A DNA stretch of 64,000 bases from Arbacia lixula (GCA_963669155.1 OZ022593.1:7823071-7887070); one strand, 5' to 3'; counted from the first letter of the stretch, positions 1 to 13,419 are shown. Translations and numbers: made by a program. The notes: a model not told the origin generated them from the sequence alone.

Positions 1-280
1 CCCGCACGACCTTGTTATTGCACGAACATGGCTCAAAATGACAGGGTGTGATGTACGTAGTGTCAAACAAAATCCTAGTAAAAACGGAATTCTGACGTCG
101 CGTTTACGTTACACACGGTAATTTTCGATATTCTTGAAATGGCCTAAAACATATGCGAAACAATTTTGAGTTGATTAGGAGCATTTTAAAATTTTGCGCG
201 CACGTTAATGCACACACATACATTTACCAGCTTTTTATGCCTCCGCCACGAAGTGGCCGGAGGCATTATGTTTTCGGGTT

Positions 281-316
281 GTCCGTCCGTCCGTCCGTCC
301 GTCCGTCCGTCCGTCC
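281..316. repeat. (GTCC)9 microsatellite
   Basis: Nine uninterrupted GTCC units lie just inside the left end of the 237-1690 element. On the minus strand they read as a repeated Asp-Gly-Arg-Thr tract in a short open frame, which is a by-product of the repeat rather than a gene. Confidence 0.95.
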
Positions 317-431
317 CGAATCCGTTTAGGCAATATCTTGAGAACCGTTAAGCGGATTTGCTTCAAACTTGGTACATGTATATATTGCATGAAACTAAAG
401 AAGTGTGTGAAATTGGGGTCAAATCTGATTG

Positions 432-1099
432 AGGTCAAAGGTCAAAGGTCAATGAACTTTGTAAAAATTGCCCCAAAATGACCTTTTCCACAATAAATCC
501 AAATCCAAGGATGCAATTCTCATTAAACATGGTACAAAGATGGATCACTACTTAGGGATAGACTGGTGACATTTTTGGTAAAATTCCTGAAAGGTCAGAG
601 GTCAAAGGTCAATGAAATTTGTGAAAATTTGCCAAAAATTGACCTTTTTCACAATAAATCCAAATCCAAGGATGCAATTCTCATTAAACATGGTACAAAG
701 ACAGATCACTACTTGGGGATAGACTGGTGACATTTTTGGTAAAATTCCTGAAAGTTCAGAGGTCAAAGGTCAATGAACTTTGCCAAAATTGGCTAGAAAT
801 TGCCCCAAACTTTGATTTTTTCACAAGAAATCCAAATCCAATGGTGCAATTCCAACCAAACATAGTGAAACGATGGATCACTACTTTTGGGTAGACTGGT
901 GACATTGTTGGTGAAATTGCTGGAAGGTCAGAGGTCAAAGGTCAATGAACTTTGCAAAATTGATATTTTTCACAATAAACCCAAATCTAAATCCAATGGC
1001 GCAATTCTAACCAAACATGATGCAGAGTTGTATCACTTCATGGAGGTAGACTGGTGAAAGTTTGGGTAAAACTCCTGAGAGTTCAAAGGTCAAAGGTCA
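432..1099 (+). promoter_or_regulatory. Array of five perfect DR1 nuclear-receptor-type motifs
   Basis: AGGTCA-A-AGGTCA occurs exactly at 432-444 (extended to a third half-site ending at 451), 599-611, 760-772, 932-944 and 1087-1099. Decayed versions lie near 1255 and 1425. This is the DR1 motif bound by RXR/HNF4/COUP-type receptors in animals. The motifs sit once per internal repeat unit of the transposable element, so they may be nothing more than element sequence. Binding is inference. Confidence 0.5.
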
Positions 1100-1690
1100 A
1101 TGAACTTTGCCAAAAAATAGCTAAAAATTGCCCTCAAAGTGATAATTTTCAAAATTATATCCAAATCCAATGGAGCAATACCAACCAAACATGGTGCAAA
1201 GATGGATCACTACTAGACTGATGACATTTTTGGTGAAATTTCTCAAAGGTCAGGGATCAAAGGTCAATGAACTTGCCAAAATTGGCTAAAAATTGCCCCC
1301 AAATAGATATTTTTCACATTGAATTCAATACTAATGATTCAATTCAAACCACACATAGTACAGAGATGTATCACTTCATGGAGGTAGACTGGTGAAGTTT
1401 GGATAAAATTCCTAAAAGGTTAAAGGTCAATGAACTTCACCTAAAATTGTTAATTTTAAACAAACTTGATGCAAGGAGGGATTTAGACAGACTGGTTAGA
1501 AAAGAAGTAAGAGTTCAAACGTCAATGAACATTGCCAAACTTCGCTAAACTAAAGAACAGAATGTGATATTTTCATTTCACATAGGAGCAATGGTACATT
1601 GCCCACCAAACATACACATTTTCTGAGAATAGCAAAGAGGCGGAGGCATATTTATCGACTGCGGGGCAGTCGAATTGCTCTAGTTTCATA

Positions 1691-2640
1691 AAGCTACATG
1701 CGGTGAAAGATTTTAATCAAATTGCTCGTAGATGACGTCAAGGTCATGCCATGACTTTGAAAAATGTTGCACTGACAAGTTCACATTTACTAATAGATAC
1801 TATTTAGAAAATAGTAAAACTTTCGGTAACACCATGTGGTTGTATTCTAGGCGACTAACGTTTACGGGCCAAAACATAAGTTCTTTCCTTGAACCAATCA
1901 GAATGCAGGAAACTATGCAACTACGCAACTATACAACCGCACAACCTATCAAACGTGCTGGTTGTAGTGTCATAATTGAGAACGACTATATATATCTGGT
2001 GTCGAAAGACCGTGTCGCATCTACCAGATTGTGTGAATGACAACGAAGGAGGCGTTTGGCTGGAACTTAGCTTCCTTTATTGGTCCAATCTTGGATATCA
2101 AGTACTTCAGTAGAGGTGCAGAATTTAACAATTGTGTTGGTTTCCTTCATTTACATTGTCAAATGAAGAAATCATGATCAACCCTGAAGCTCATGAACGG
2201 TCATGTACGAACTTATCAACGTGAAAGTTATTAGCGTCTGCATGCTATCAAGTACAAGTTAGCGTACAAGTTAGTATCTGTCTACAGTCTGTGCTCAAGT
2301 ATGCTCAAATTAGCTGCATACTACATTCAACAGAAATAACAAAGAAATATGTCATATCATGACATCTGGTATGTTATTCTGAAAGAAAACAAGTCCACAA
2401 CAGTCTTAGCTTATATAGTTTGTATGCTGAAAACTGACTTAAGTCTACAAGTGTCATAATCCCACTTAGTGAGAAAAAAAAGGTTAGTTCAAACTGAAGT
2501 TAATTTCAAAATCAACCCTTGCTCTCGAATAGAAGTCCCGATATGTTTTACAAAAATCAATACGATGCATGTTCATTGAGATCTGTTAAACAGGACAATG
2601 GGCGTACTGAATATTTGGGCTTCGTGTGCCTCTAATAAAG
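1691..2640. other. Non-repetitive intergenic stretch
   Basis: AT-rich unique sequence. A 102-codon frame at 1732-2040 has no domain, no splice context and no compositional support, and is taken as chance. One TGACGTCA palindrome lies at 1733-1740. Nothing else is recognised. Confidence 0.5.
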
Positions 2641-2642
2641 AC

Positions 2643-3175
2643 AAGGGGCCCGTTGCATATAACTTTAGCCGGAGTTTTTTACGGCAAAAAATCAGGAAAC
2701 TATGGCAAAAAAACATTTGCCGGAGTTTTCCATTGCATAAAACTTTGTAGCCCTTTTTCAGGTAAAAAAAAAAAAAGGCGTTTTAAAAAAAAAAAAACAA
2801 CAACAACAACAGACAAAACAAAAAACAAACAAACAAAAACAAACAAACAAAAACATGGAAAATGAAAAAAAAAATCTGTATTAGAAATTCCCTCCCTATA
2901 GTGGAACTAGAAACCGCACTCCTGCGCGCTGTGGTCCGCACCACGGTGCACGCGGTCTATGCATTCAATGCTGGCCTCACGACGCATCGCGCACTGAGAT
3001 GGACAGTACGATTTTGAATGCAGACTTTATTACTCAAGTAAACAAGGATATTTTTTCACTTTCCCTGGAAAGGTTCGTGAAGCTATGATTGTTTGATTTC
3101 ATACACATTATCGTTAGGATATACTGCTGAATCATGCGGAGTTCCATGACTTCTACAAATGGGTCACTCTGTCTT
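2643..3175. mobile_element. Dispersed repeat with GGGCCCGTTGCATA-type end, copy 1
   Basis: Begins with GGGGCCCGTTGCATA and has an internal echo, CCATTGCATAAAACTTT, about 85 bp further on. An A-rich CAA/AAAC tract follows. Two segments resemble the right-hand part of the window: AGAAATTCC...GAACTAGAA (2882-2915) matches 62952-62985, and the CGTTAGGATATAC...CATGACTTCTAC...GTCTTTA segment (3111-3175) matches 63106-63172. The inverted form of the end, TTTTATGCAACGGGGCCC, occurs at 63894-63911. This supports two diverged copies of one family; the exact ends are uncertain. Confidence 0.5.
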
Positions 3176-3644
3176 TAATCGTAGAGAAAAAAGGAAAGAT
3201 TCTCCATATCTTTTCTGGAAAAAACATACAATTTCATGAAATATATTGAGCCATACTCGTTGACTGTAATAGAAAGGAGGATATTATCGTCAAACGAGTA
3301 TTATCAATGAATTTGAAAATGTATCCATTTGTTTTTACAGTTCTTACTATGCTCAAGCAAGCATCGCAGACATACGAAACGTTGCGAGTTTGATTGTAGC
3401 CCCATTCTTTCACGATCTTTAGTTCGAGATAAAGATGATTAACCTATATTTGGATCTTCGGCTGTTTATGGCGTGTTCGTATTACATGTATGAGGTCATT
3501 CACCGAGCAAGCAATATACTTCTCTCTTCCTCTCAGTCAGGCCTCTGTAGTTCTGTGTTTTCTCTATGGACGATTCAGGAAGAACTGACTGGAAGGAGGA
3601 AACAAAGCGGATCCATTTTGCTCGCTCTCTTGCTACCTTTATCT

Positions 3645-3748
3645 CCATCTCATCCCCCCTCCCTCCCCATTTCCCCCTCCCTCTCCCCCCCCCCCTCTCT
3701 CTCTCTCTCTCCCTCTCTCTCTCTCTCTCTCCCCCCCCCTCTCTCTCC
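3645..3748. repeat. Pyrimidine tract (CT)n with C-runs
   Basis: Alternating TCTCTC blocks and runs of 8-10 C on the plus strand. Overlapping open frames on both strands here encode only Ser/Leu/Pro or Arg/Glu repeats and are artefacts of the tract. Confidence 0.95.
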
Positions 3749-4302
3749 ATGTTTGTCAGTTAATAAGTCCTAGAATATATCTTCAGATGACTCGCATAAA
3801 ATCTCTTTGATGAATAATGATCCAAATTCATGATCACTTATGAATTAATTTATTCTGAGGAAAGATCTTAAACAGGCATATATGCCAGGCATTTACACGA
3901 CATTAATTGTATATCTGCAAACAGGGGAAAATATGCCTTCAATTACCACTATAATCTGTATATATCTTTTAAAATGTCCCCAATTGATTACAGTCAAATC
4001 GTTCTGACAATTTGCACATAATGTTCGTTCTTTTGGGCCTTGTGTGTACTTGAATGGAAGATAAATGCTATGAGAACGTTGAAAGTTTAACATACATGTA
4101 GTTCAATCTATCTAGGTTTGGCTGTTAGATACGAAGTATGCGAGTCCCACCTGCCCTAACGTTACGAATAAAATACATACACCAACACCCTACCAGTTAA
4201 AAAATCTATCGACACTAAGCCCTAGCTAAACACTGAAATTGTCATCACGATGTATTGTCATAATTGTGGATGAACCCAGAAGAGATATCCAGATAGAAAG
4301 TG

Positions 4303-4323
4303 TGCGTGAGAGAGAAAGAGAGG

Positions 4324-4382
<59 letters not shown>

Positions 4383-4510
4383 GGGGGGGGGGAGTCAGAC
4401 AGACAGAGAGAGAGGGGAGGGATAGCAGGATACAAATAGATTGCTGAGAGAGAAAACAGATGTACACACAAAGATATAATGAGGGGGATACATGAGTATG
4501 GGAGAGATAC

Positions 4511-4547
<37 letters not shown>

Positions 4548-4572
4548 TAGAGAGAGAGACAGAGAGAGACAT

Positions 4573-4612
<40 letters not shown>

Positions 4613-4632
4613 AGATATGGGGGGGGGGGGGT
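4303..4632. repeat. Compound (GA)n / poly(G) microsatellite, two blocks
   Basis: Block one is 4303-4392: a GA tract ending in a G run at 4380-4392. Block two is about 4515-4632 and ends in another long G run. Spurious Arg-Glu and Ser-Leu frames run through on both strands. Some segments are mirror-symmetric polypurine, the type that can form triplex DNA. Confidence 0.95.
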
Positions 4633-4962
4633 GGTTGGCATTTCAAAAGAGTTGCAGACTAGCACAGCGGCTGATCGAGCGTTTGTTAGACATGTTTAAG
4701 AAGAGAAAGTGGATAAAAGTGTTTGTAAAGTCCTCGGGTAAACTCCAACATAATTGGTGAACGAAAATCGTATGTACATTTTGGATTTGCGGCCATTGTC
4801 GACTTCAAAAATACTGCGCTTGAAGCCCGCGGTGCTTAGGGCACCGAAAATCGCTGTCCAGGTGTTACAAGGTGTCGCAACAACATCAAGATGGTTAGTA
4901 TGATTTTTTTTTAGATGTACGTCGTTTATCTACATCTCCCTCTAATCCTAACAAACTCATTA

Positions 4963-5008
<46 letters not shown>

Positions 5009-5050
5009 GCTTTCTTTCTTTCTTTCTTTCTATCTTTCTTTCTATCTTTA
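4963..5050. repeat. (TCTA)n followed by (TTTC)n
   Basis: A TCTA tetranucleotide run (4963-5008) changes directly into TTTC units (5011-5050) with one or two interruptions. Confidence 0.95.
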
Positions 5051-8000
5051 TATTTCTTCTCAAACACTTTCAACCCCTCTTCTTGTTCGTTTTCTTTCAA
5101 TTACATTGATCACTGCATCATCTTCATTTCGGTCACTTCCTTTCCTGGTAATTTTGATGACAATCCATTGGCTCGTTGTCTTGTCGATCTTCCACCTTCC
5201 TTTCAATCCTCGTCCGCATTTTGGCTCCCGATTTGCTATCGTCTTATTGTTATCTCGATGTAGGTTTGGCTCTTATTTTGTAAGTTTGAATACAAGTGGA
5301 AATCTAAAAGCAAAGTTCCCTACGGAGTAATGTTTCAATAGTGATCTTTCATCAATTGAAATGAGCAGATAAATGAAAATGGTTCGTCCCCATAAACACG
5401 TAAACACAATAACATTGTGTGCAAGCAGCTAAATTGTAAAGCACTATCGATATATTATTTGTTTAGTTTAATGTTGTGACGTCACGTCACGAGATTCTCT
5501 CCCATTATGTTGTGTACTATCATTTTTGAAAATTGAAATGTCTTAAAATGATATATATATCATTTTTTATCTGTGCATTTGATATATCATTAGACACACG
5601 TTTTTACACATATACCTCTATGGGGAAAGTATTCCTTCATCAATAGCCAGAAAAGGGAGAATATATGGAATCATACAGCACACAAGATGATAGCATCCCG
5701 CACGTGACGTCAAATATAAGAACTTGAAAAACTTTCTAATCCTTTGACGGATTATCTACAAACCTTCACTAAACTGGTTCTTTCATATTCCTGCCTTTAT
5801 TTAACCCAACTTAACTTCAGCGTGGACTTTCTCTTCGATTATACATGTATATCATATCCCTGCCATAATGGAACATCAGCAAAACTCCTTTCACGATAGG
5901 CATGGTTGGCAACGTATAACTGTAGTTTCACATTTTAGTGAGGATCTGTATATAGCGTAAGGAATATCAGAATCATTATATTGCTGATGTTATCATATGA
6001 AATATGTCTGAATGGCAATGAGTCATCAGAAATCACGGGCATAAGGACCACACAATATCATGCAAATGACGAGATCTGGGCATCCAAACCAATCTTGAGA
6101 CACACTGTGCTCAAATCGTATTGAAGGAGAGGCCCTTCACGTTTCTAATTCAACACTGTTAGTCTCGAATTACCAGGTGTTTGCTTGGTAGTGTCGAAAG
6201 CTCAGCTTTTGCCCCTAAACCGTTGTTGAACAATGTGGATACAATAGGCATAAACCGACTACGTATAATGATGGGGCTTTCTCAGCGCGGACGGCCCAGG
6301 AAACGTTATCACCAGGGGGCATTCGCTCTCTTTTCCACCTTAAAAATATCTTAAACGCCGATCCTTACCATCTTTGATGATTCATCAACCATAATATGTT
6401 AACATAAATGTTATAAAATGCGTTTTTTCGCTCAATAAAAATAACAATAGTGTACATGCATTATGCGCCATTTGTATATCAATGTTATCTTGCTGGTGCA
6501 TGTCTGTCTGCAGTGTGGAAATGATTTAACCAAAACAAAAACAAAACAAAAGTTATACTATGAAGTATGAACATATACAAAATATGATGAGAGTGCCATA
6601 ACTACCTTTGCATTGCGGAAGGACATCTAGTGATTTGCATACATGCATGTGTTAATCCTTTGTACGCCAGCACTGCAGTTCTATGGAATTTGTGTGTCTT
6701 ACTTGTGAAAAAAGGTGCGGTGTTCTTGCCAAGACAGGCTCCCGTTGATACTTGTGAACACCTGGCAAAAAACAGTTAGGAAATGGCCTTAAAACACTTT
6801 AACAAGTAAGCATAGTTGAAGTTCTCCAATTATACAAGTTCCTCCAGTCTTAAATTTATATAAACCTTCTGCATGTCATACAGACTACTGGCAGCGTCTC
6901 TGAGGGGTTTTGTGTGTATTTCTAGAGCAGAATAGTATCCAAGCGCAAAAAATGAGTGAAATATCTACCATTGACGTAGGTTTACACGAGTAACATACAC
7001 ACATCCCATAGACAACCCATAACCAAACATTTTACCTAACCGAGGAAGTTCATGGTGAGATTTGATTTTTTTTTAATACTTATCGTAACAAAGTTAAATT
7101 TAAGCACCATTGATTCAAGCAATTGAAATTAACGATACAATATGGTGGCCTTAGATGTACTTCATAATAATCATAATGAAATTCTAAACGAATGATTTAT
7201 ATCAGGTTCCTAAAACGATTTATTATGAGTTCGTGTTTGATAGAAAATCTTCAAAGGATTTAACGCTCACTATGATACGAAATGCTTTATGATTATACGT
7301 TATATCATGAGCGCAGTGAACTTTGCCGTTTTCTTTCCCCTTGAATACTTTGGCGCAATAATTTGAATGGATGAAAAATAAGTTTGATTGAGCAATTAGT
7401 CCTGGGACACAAGTATGCCTTTAAGATCAATGCCTAAATATAGGGTATATACTCAACGTGGTCTGATTTCGCTATCGCTCGGGAGAGCGCTGGACAAAGA
7501 AGGGGAAATGTACAATATTTTCCTGGCATACAAGGAGGAAAGGGTAAGAAAACAAGATGGTGGTTCGGCTTGCCTTTCTGTAGTGTCTTCGCCGCGAGGT
7601 TAAAAAGACGGAAGCGACTGAGGACGGAGGGAAAGGGGAGAGGGGAAGAGGGCAAGGAGGGAGGGGGGAGGAACGATCGACTGAGCATGCAGAAGGGCTG
7701 GGTCAGCCCGAGTTGTGATTGAACACGAAGGAGGAAGACATTGTCGTGCAACTCTGCAACAAGTTCAAGAAGTAAATCAGCTATAGTTCTGCTTTCTATA
7801 GAATTAGAACAAAAATAATGAATAAAAATAATATCAACGAACTGTTCCGCTGGTTAGGGGGCGGCGCACAAAAGCTAGGAATGTTATCATTGTGTGTTAG
7901 CAAAATCTTATAAAGAATGGAAGAGTGCAATAATGAGGCCAATTTCAAACGCAGTCAACATTCTCTACGATATTATTCTGACCTAGCCAAAGGATTCTGG

Positions 8001-9880
8001 GTGGGTTTATTTTTTCTCCACTTACCGTAGACATATTTCAATTCGGTCACTTATCATGCTCACGGGATGGGAATGACGCTTTCTTCATCCATGTATTAAG
8101 ATAGTTTGAACGGCTTTTCTTGTAAGAACCCCCTTGTTCATGAAGACAACGCTACCATGATTACGTTACACCTGTCTTAGTCAGGTTAGCGATCAGGATT
8201 CATACATTATTATCGATCTTTCCTAGAAACATCGTTGGAATGTTTTTATCGTGTAAGTAGGACCATCCTCAAGTTAACCTTCACCTGATTCATGAATGGT
8301 GTGACTAAGACTGCGTGATACGTTTTAAACGAGAACATATCATACATGCTTCTTTCCAAGTATAACAAATGAAAAATTCCAAACAGTTTCCCTATCATTG
8401 TGTCTGATAAGGTATAACCTGTGTTGAGAAATGTCTTATATACATGTATGTTGATATTTGAACGTTAGCCCGATGTTGTCGGCCGAATTTGTTTAATGTA
8501 GGGGCGAGTGCTCCCATGCTCTCTATGTCTATCACCTGTCAATAACTCTAGTGCCTTGCATGATACGGTGATATTCGTTAATATAGTATTTTGAGGACAT
8601 TTGAGCGTGAAAGTGATTCCGGTAGAAAGATACCAAAAAATATGATAACGGAGCCCTTTGCTCGCAACGCCCGCCTCTATCCCAAAGTGGTCGAATAATT
8701 TTCAGATCTTCGTCACCCTTTCCGCTCCAATCCTAGAGAGCCTAGTAAGATTCAAAATCCGGCGTCGGTAACAAGAAGGACATTCTCGTAACTTTAAAGA
8801 CATGTTTTTTTAATTCTATATTTAAGTGCGCATGGCGGTAGCTTGTGCTTTTTGTTCGAATTTTCATTAAATTCCGGTTTATTGTGCGTTGCCATTGTTG
8901 GCGCGCTTGTGAATGCTAGTGGCACGCTCTGTGCGCTGCGGGCCTTGTCTCAGTACAATCACCGACAATAGCGGACTGGTGACAATTTATCTCCCCTCGT
9001 TTCATTGATGGGCCGACTTTAGACTCGTCTATTCTCTCTCTTTCTCCTCCAGGTCTAGTTCCTCCACCCTACCCGCTCGGCCTCATCAAAGGCTCGCAGG
9101 AAGAAAGGGGTTTGTGTACAGACATAACACCCGCGCTGCCGCCCCCATTCATAAAAAAAGGCACTAAGCAAGAAAGAAGGGGAACAAAATGGCCGGCCAG
9201 TTTTCTTCTATTTTACCGGGGTAAACAAAAAGCTGAAAAGAAAAGGGGCTCGGGCTGAAAGAACAACAAATCGTTACGGAATTGTGTCACACAATATAGA
9301 ACTGAATGTTTGGCAGCACAATTAGAGCTATTCTTTTACAAATGCCGAACTGACAAGGTTAGGTGAGCGTGCTAAATGACAATTTGAACAGTCGCTTCGC
9401 CAGTCATCAACACGAAATAACGGCCTTGTCTTATTGATCAAGCCTCTATGCGCTGTATACGGTCTATATGGCGTGTCATTGCAGCGTCGGTGTAATTACA
9501 CCCCGGTCTTTCTCATGTGTCCCTGAAGACACAACACTTCAAAACTAATAAACCGCTACAATACATATCTTTCTAGTGACGTAGGTAAGGGTTCATGGCT
9601 AAAACACGAATTCTTCAAATGATAATGGCATTGTTTATCACGTTGATACTGTATGATGTGTATAGCACACACGACAAACTTTACTCACGAACGAGGAGGA
9701 AGGGAGAGAATGCAGAGACATGATAGACCATTCTTTCGGAGATGTATGCACTTTTTGATGTTTGTGATAAAAACAAGCTAAACGACATTCAATTATTGTA
9801 CTTTTATATTAATGCATGCACCCACCTTTCTCATTCTCCTCTATAATCGTATGTCTGAACTGATGTTGAATTTCTACTTC
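5051..9880. other. Gene-free intergenic stretch
   Basis: No credible reading frame or element boundary was seen in this stretch. Two TGACGTCA palindromes lie close together at 5477-5484 and 5705-5712. A higher-GC, low-repeat island lies at about 8860-9160. It includes CCGACAATAGCGG, which recurs once at about 34230, and resembles candidate regulatory DNA. Confidence 0.4.
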
Positions 9881-9884
9881 AAGA

Positions 9885-10145
9885 TGATGTGTTCTTCATC
9901 GTCTTCATCTCCCCATCCTCCTTTTTTGTTTCTCTACCTTCTCATTTCGCCTTTTCCTTTTCTCTTTGCTGTTGTTCTCCTTCCCCTACCCTCTCTCTTC
10001 CCGATCCTCCGTGTTTTCTTACTACTACTCCTTCTTCTCCCCTCTTTTCTTCTTTCTTACCTTCTTTTTCTGTTTTTTCTTGCTTATATTTTTGTTCTTG
10101 ATCGTCTTCGATGTATTTCCCCTGATCTTCTCCTTCCCTTTTCAT
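9885..10145. repeat. Irregular polypyrimidine region
   Basis: A strongly C+T-biased plus strand, rich in TTCTTC, CCTTTTC and CTACTACTCC text without a strict unit. All six-frame openness here follows from the bias. Confidence 0.8.
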
Positions 10146-10944
10146 GACCATGATGATGGGAAACATAATTACCGTTGTATTGCCGCACATTGCATAGTCA
10201 CTGCTACAAGAAATTTCTTAGACTTACTACATACAACAATGCTGTACCACTTGTGCAAACGTAATTTCCTTTCTCAGTGGAAGTTTGTAATGCGGACTGC
10301 AAAACTTTATTTTCATCGAATCTTTATTATTTTGTGCAAATAGTATATCGTTGAGATTTCGTTTGCCAGTTTTCGTTCCTACTTGGATTTTTTTCTTTTT
10401 TTTCGCTCGCGCGCTTTTCTCTTGTTATAATAGATTTTCTCTTAAAACATAGATTTAATATTTTACTGTGAAATGCGTAAAAGGCTTACACTAATCCCAT
10501 AATAGACCTGATGCATTTGTTGCAGTCACATACACTTTTGCTCCGTAATCATATTCATGAATGTTTTTGTATCGTCTTTGTATCAACATGGAATACTTTG
10601 GTAATCAAAATATAATTGCATCTCATTAAATAAAATAATCGGATATAAATGATAAGAGTTCAATCCGTCCATAAATCTGTCATATAAGTAAAGAAACCTA
10701 ACTTACTAGTGAAAACATTAAATCATACAATGTTAAAAGTGAGGTAAATGTTTGCATGTATACATCCGTAGTAGATATTTGCTCGCTGTCTTTCTCACTG
10801 TCTCCCCTTTACCTGTCATGTCTGATGTATAGCAAGAGTTTGCCATGTATGCATGGGTCCATCGTAAAATTCATTCACCGAGATATCTCAATTTGTCACG
10901 TTACAGTAGATGCATGACGGTCATTCACCTTAAAACCTTTAAGA

Positions 10945-11002
10945 TCTTGACCTTGTGTTGACCTCCAGATGACCTCATTTGCCCTTTGACCTTTGGCATC
11001 GT
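10945..11002 (-). repeat. Nuclear-receptor half-site cluster, probable element fragment
   Basis: TTGACCT, GTTGACCTCC, ATGACCTC and TTTGACCTTTGG occur within about 60 bp. Read on the minus strand these are AGGTCA half-sites. The text resembles the internal unit of the 237-1690 element, so a relic fragment is the likeliest explanation. Confidence 0.35.
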
Positions 11003-11075
11003 AAATCAAACATTACTACCTGGTGATCCGCGGGCAATATTGTTGTTACACAGATAACGATACGACATTCCCAGT

Positions 11076-11276
11076 AGCCTGCTGTTCAGGCTGCTAGACA
11101 TTGTGATCCAAACCGAAAGATAGAGTCTCGAAATTAAAGACTAGTCACTGCATCACTCTGCTCTTTTCTCAGTGTTGGAGTGTCAGAGGAGAAATCGAGA
11201 ATGACTAGTCTACTGAAAACAGACCCATTTATTTAGTAGTTTGGTTTATATATGCCCAGCAACCTAGAAGCCAGGC
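11076..11276 (+). mobile_element. AGCCTGGCTTC MITE, copy 1
   Basis: The left end AGCCTGCTGTTCAGGCTG pairs with the inverted right end, which reads GCCTGGCTTCTAGG on the opposite strand. The interior contains GAGTCTCG, GACTAGTCACT and GAGAATGACTAGTCTACTG. The same ordered landmarks recur at 41.5 kb and, inverted, at 60.1 kb, which defines a short foldback family of about 200-235 bp. Confidence 0.75.
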
Positions 11277-12700
11277 GACACTCTCGGCGGAGTTTATCCA
11301 AGCAAGATGTTTTTATTCGAACTGGTCTGAAGATGAGACAGATAAACAAAACTACCAAGGAATTTAGAGTAAAATTACGGATAGAAAGAAAAATTCTTAT
11401 GTTGTTTGTTTAAATGATTGCACCCCTCCCACCCCCGAACTTGTCATATTTCTATTTTCGTAAGTATTGCTTGTTGGAATAAAATCAAATGTGGGCATCA
11501 GATGTGCGATTTATGTGTCTTCCCCTTCTCAATTTGTTGTTCACATTAATATTTCGTAGCTTGTTCTATATCTATCATTGTAACTTTGTTTGTTGCAATA
11601 TTTTTTGCCACCAACTTTAGAATTTATATGTCTTACTGGTGCTAGTCTATCCCTTGTCATTTTGTTGTAGAGATCATAATCCCCCTTATAAAATGTCGCA
11701 TTTATACGTTTGACTCTGCTTTTTGAGAAAGAAACAAATTTATTTTTGTCATCCAACGGAGGCGCATGCAGCCACGCCAGAACGTACCATTTTCTCTTTG
11801 GTACAGTCCGTAACACCGTCCATAAAGACCACATACCTTTATGCAGAGACCCCTCAACCCAACAGCAGTTTGCATATAATTGCAACTGTCTATAAAGACC
11901 ACCTATCCATGCAGTCCACTTTGCTGTTTCATATAGGGTTGTCGAAATTTGGTTGTAGATATTTGTATATTACACGCGCATTTTGGATTTTAGAATGTAT
12001 TTGTAGTGTTTTTGAGTAATTTTTCCTCTAATCAATGAAATTGAAATAAACAGAAACGAAAAGTTACATGTGATAATTACATAATTGTATACTTTGTGGT
12101 GTTATATTTTATTATAGTAAATATATTAAAAAAAATATGTGTCTAGTTATCATCATAATCATGTCCAGGAAAAACAACAAAAGTTTTCCAGAAAGACTAA
12201 ATTTTGCTCTCACATATTTATATACATATATATCTTTGAAGAAAATGAATAATAGTCACGGCCCGGGCTAAAGTAAATTAACTCATAAAAAATAGACGAT
12301 TTCTGTACTGTTTGGATTTCACGTGTAAACCTTCCCTCACACTGACTAGAGAGGTCGCAAGAAGAAGCTTCATAAAAAAATCACTTTTTTATATCCCGGC
12401 ATGCGGTTGTATTCATTTGTAAACGCAAAATGATAGTGCCAGTTACAGATAAGAGCAAAGCAGTACATTAAACTTAGTCAGTCGAGTGACGTATTGATAT
12501 GATTTGTACAATTAAAAGCTACATACGAACGAATAATTCGGCTGGAATATCGGCTTCAGTATTCCCCTCATTCTTGTGAAAGAGCGCAAAACAGACTTTA
12601 ATTTGTAGTGAGATACTGGTTTCGTTTGGTTTGTATGTTATTTCGGCTCTATATGATTCAAGCGCGGAATACCTGAAACATTATCCTAGCAGCGAGAGCT
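11277..12700. other. AT-rich intergenic stretch
   Basis: Overlapping frames around 11541-12019 on both strands do not agree with one another in any coding-like way. No splice or domain evidence was found, and nothing further is recognised. Confidence 0.45.
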
Positions 12701-13419
12701 AATGTTTATGGTTCGCTCACTAGTCACTATAAAGAAAAAAATAAACAATTAACCTTCTCAGCGTTGGGCAACGAATCAGAACGCTCCTTAACAAAGCTTG
12801 ACTTACGGAATCTTGTTAAACGTGTTGTGAGTGGCTGGAAGAGTCCCGTGCGTGCGCCACGGTTTCTAGACTGTGACGTGCGTATTAGCAGATCGTTGCA
12901 GACGACACTTTATTGTAAGCCGCGCTCGTTCCACATTCTATCAATGAACTTTCAAGTCAGTCAAGCGCGCGCCCGCTACTACGTATACACACACCTAAAA
13001 TTCATCATCGATTTCTCGTCAGTCAGCTCTGTTACTAGAAAGTGTGCTGGAATAAAATACTACTCGCTTGCGGTCCAAAGGTTGGTGAAAGTTTAGAAGC
13101 TCGATACGTCCCACTCGGAGAGCTATTTTTGACCAGAGTTCCTGAAAACCGCTACAGACTAAGTGCTAGCATCGGTCTCGAGTTACGTTTTGGTGGATTT
13201 TTGGAGGGACGATTTTGATCTGGGGCTGCTAGAATCTACTCGGTGAACGAGTGACCTACCCCGCCAGACCGTCCCGTGCGTGTACATGTAAAGTCCCGTT
13301 CGTTCGCGACCTTCTCGGCGCGGAGTGAGGGTTACAGAGGATTTTTCGCTCTCTCCGGCTTGCTGGAACTTCAGAACGATTTGATTGAGAGCAAGGAATT
13401 TCGGATTTAGACGTTCAGC
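12700..13419 (+). promoter_or_regulatory. Putative promoter and 5' UTR of the 13420 exon
   Basis: CpG content rises sharply here compared with flanking DNA, especially from 13100 to 13419. A TATA-like CTATAAAG lies at about 12726-12733, with an initiator-like TCAGC about 30 bp downstream. That would give a 5' UTR near 0.65 kb. An ATG at 12943 would form an upstream frame if transcription starts that far out. The start site is inferred from sequence only. Confidence 0.4.

Larger units (their letters stand above)
237..1690. mobile_element. Non-autonomous DNA element with GGCGGAGGCAT termini
   Basis: The left end ATGCCTCCGCC (237-247) is the exact inverted complement of GGCGGAGGCAT at 1639-1649. 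The left terminus also folds on itself, because a second GGAGGCAT follows at about 259-266. A hairpin GACTGCGGGGCAGTC lies just outside the right terminus and probably belongs to the element. The interior is a degenerate tandem repeat of about 155-172 bp, each unit containing a GGTCAAAGGTCAATGAAC-like core followed by AT-rich text. No transposase frame is present, so this is a non-autonomous, MITE-like or foldback element. The superfamily is not recognisable and no target duplication was identified. Confidence 0.7.

Noticed and set aside
36-438. Minus-strand frame with a DGRT repeat near the left edge
   Set aside because: The repeat is the (GTCC)9 microsatellite inside the 237-1690 element.
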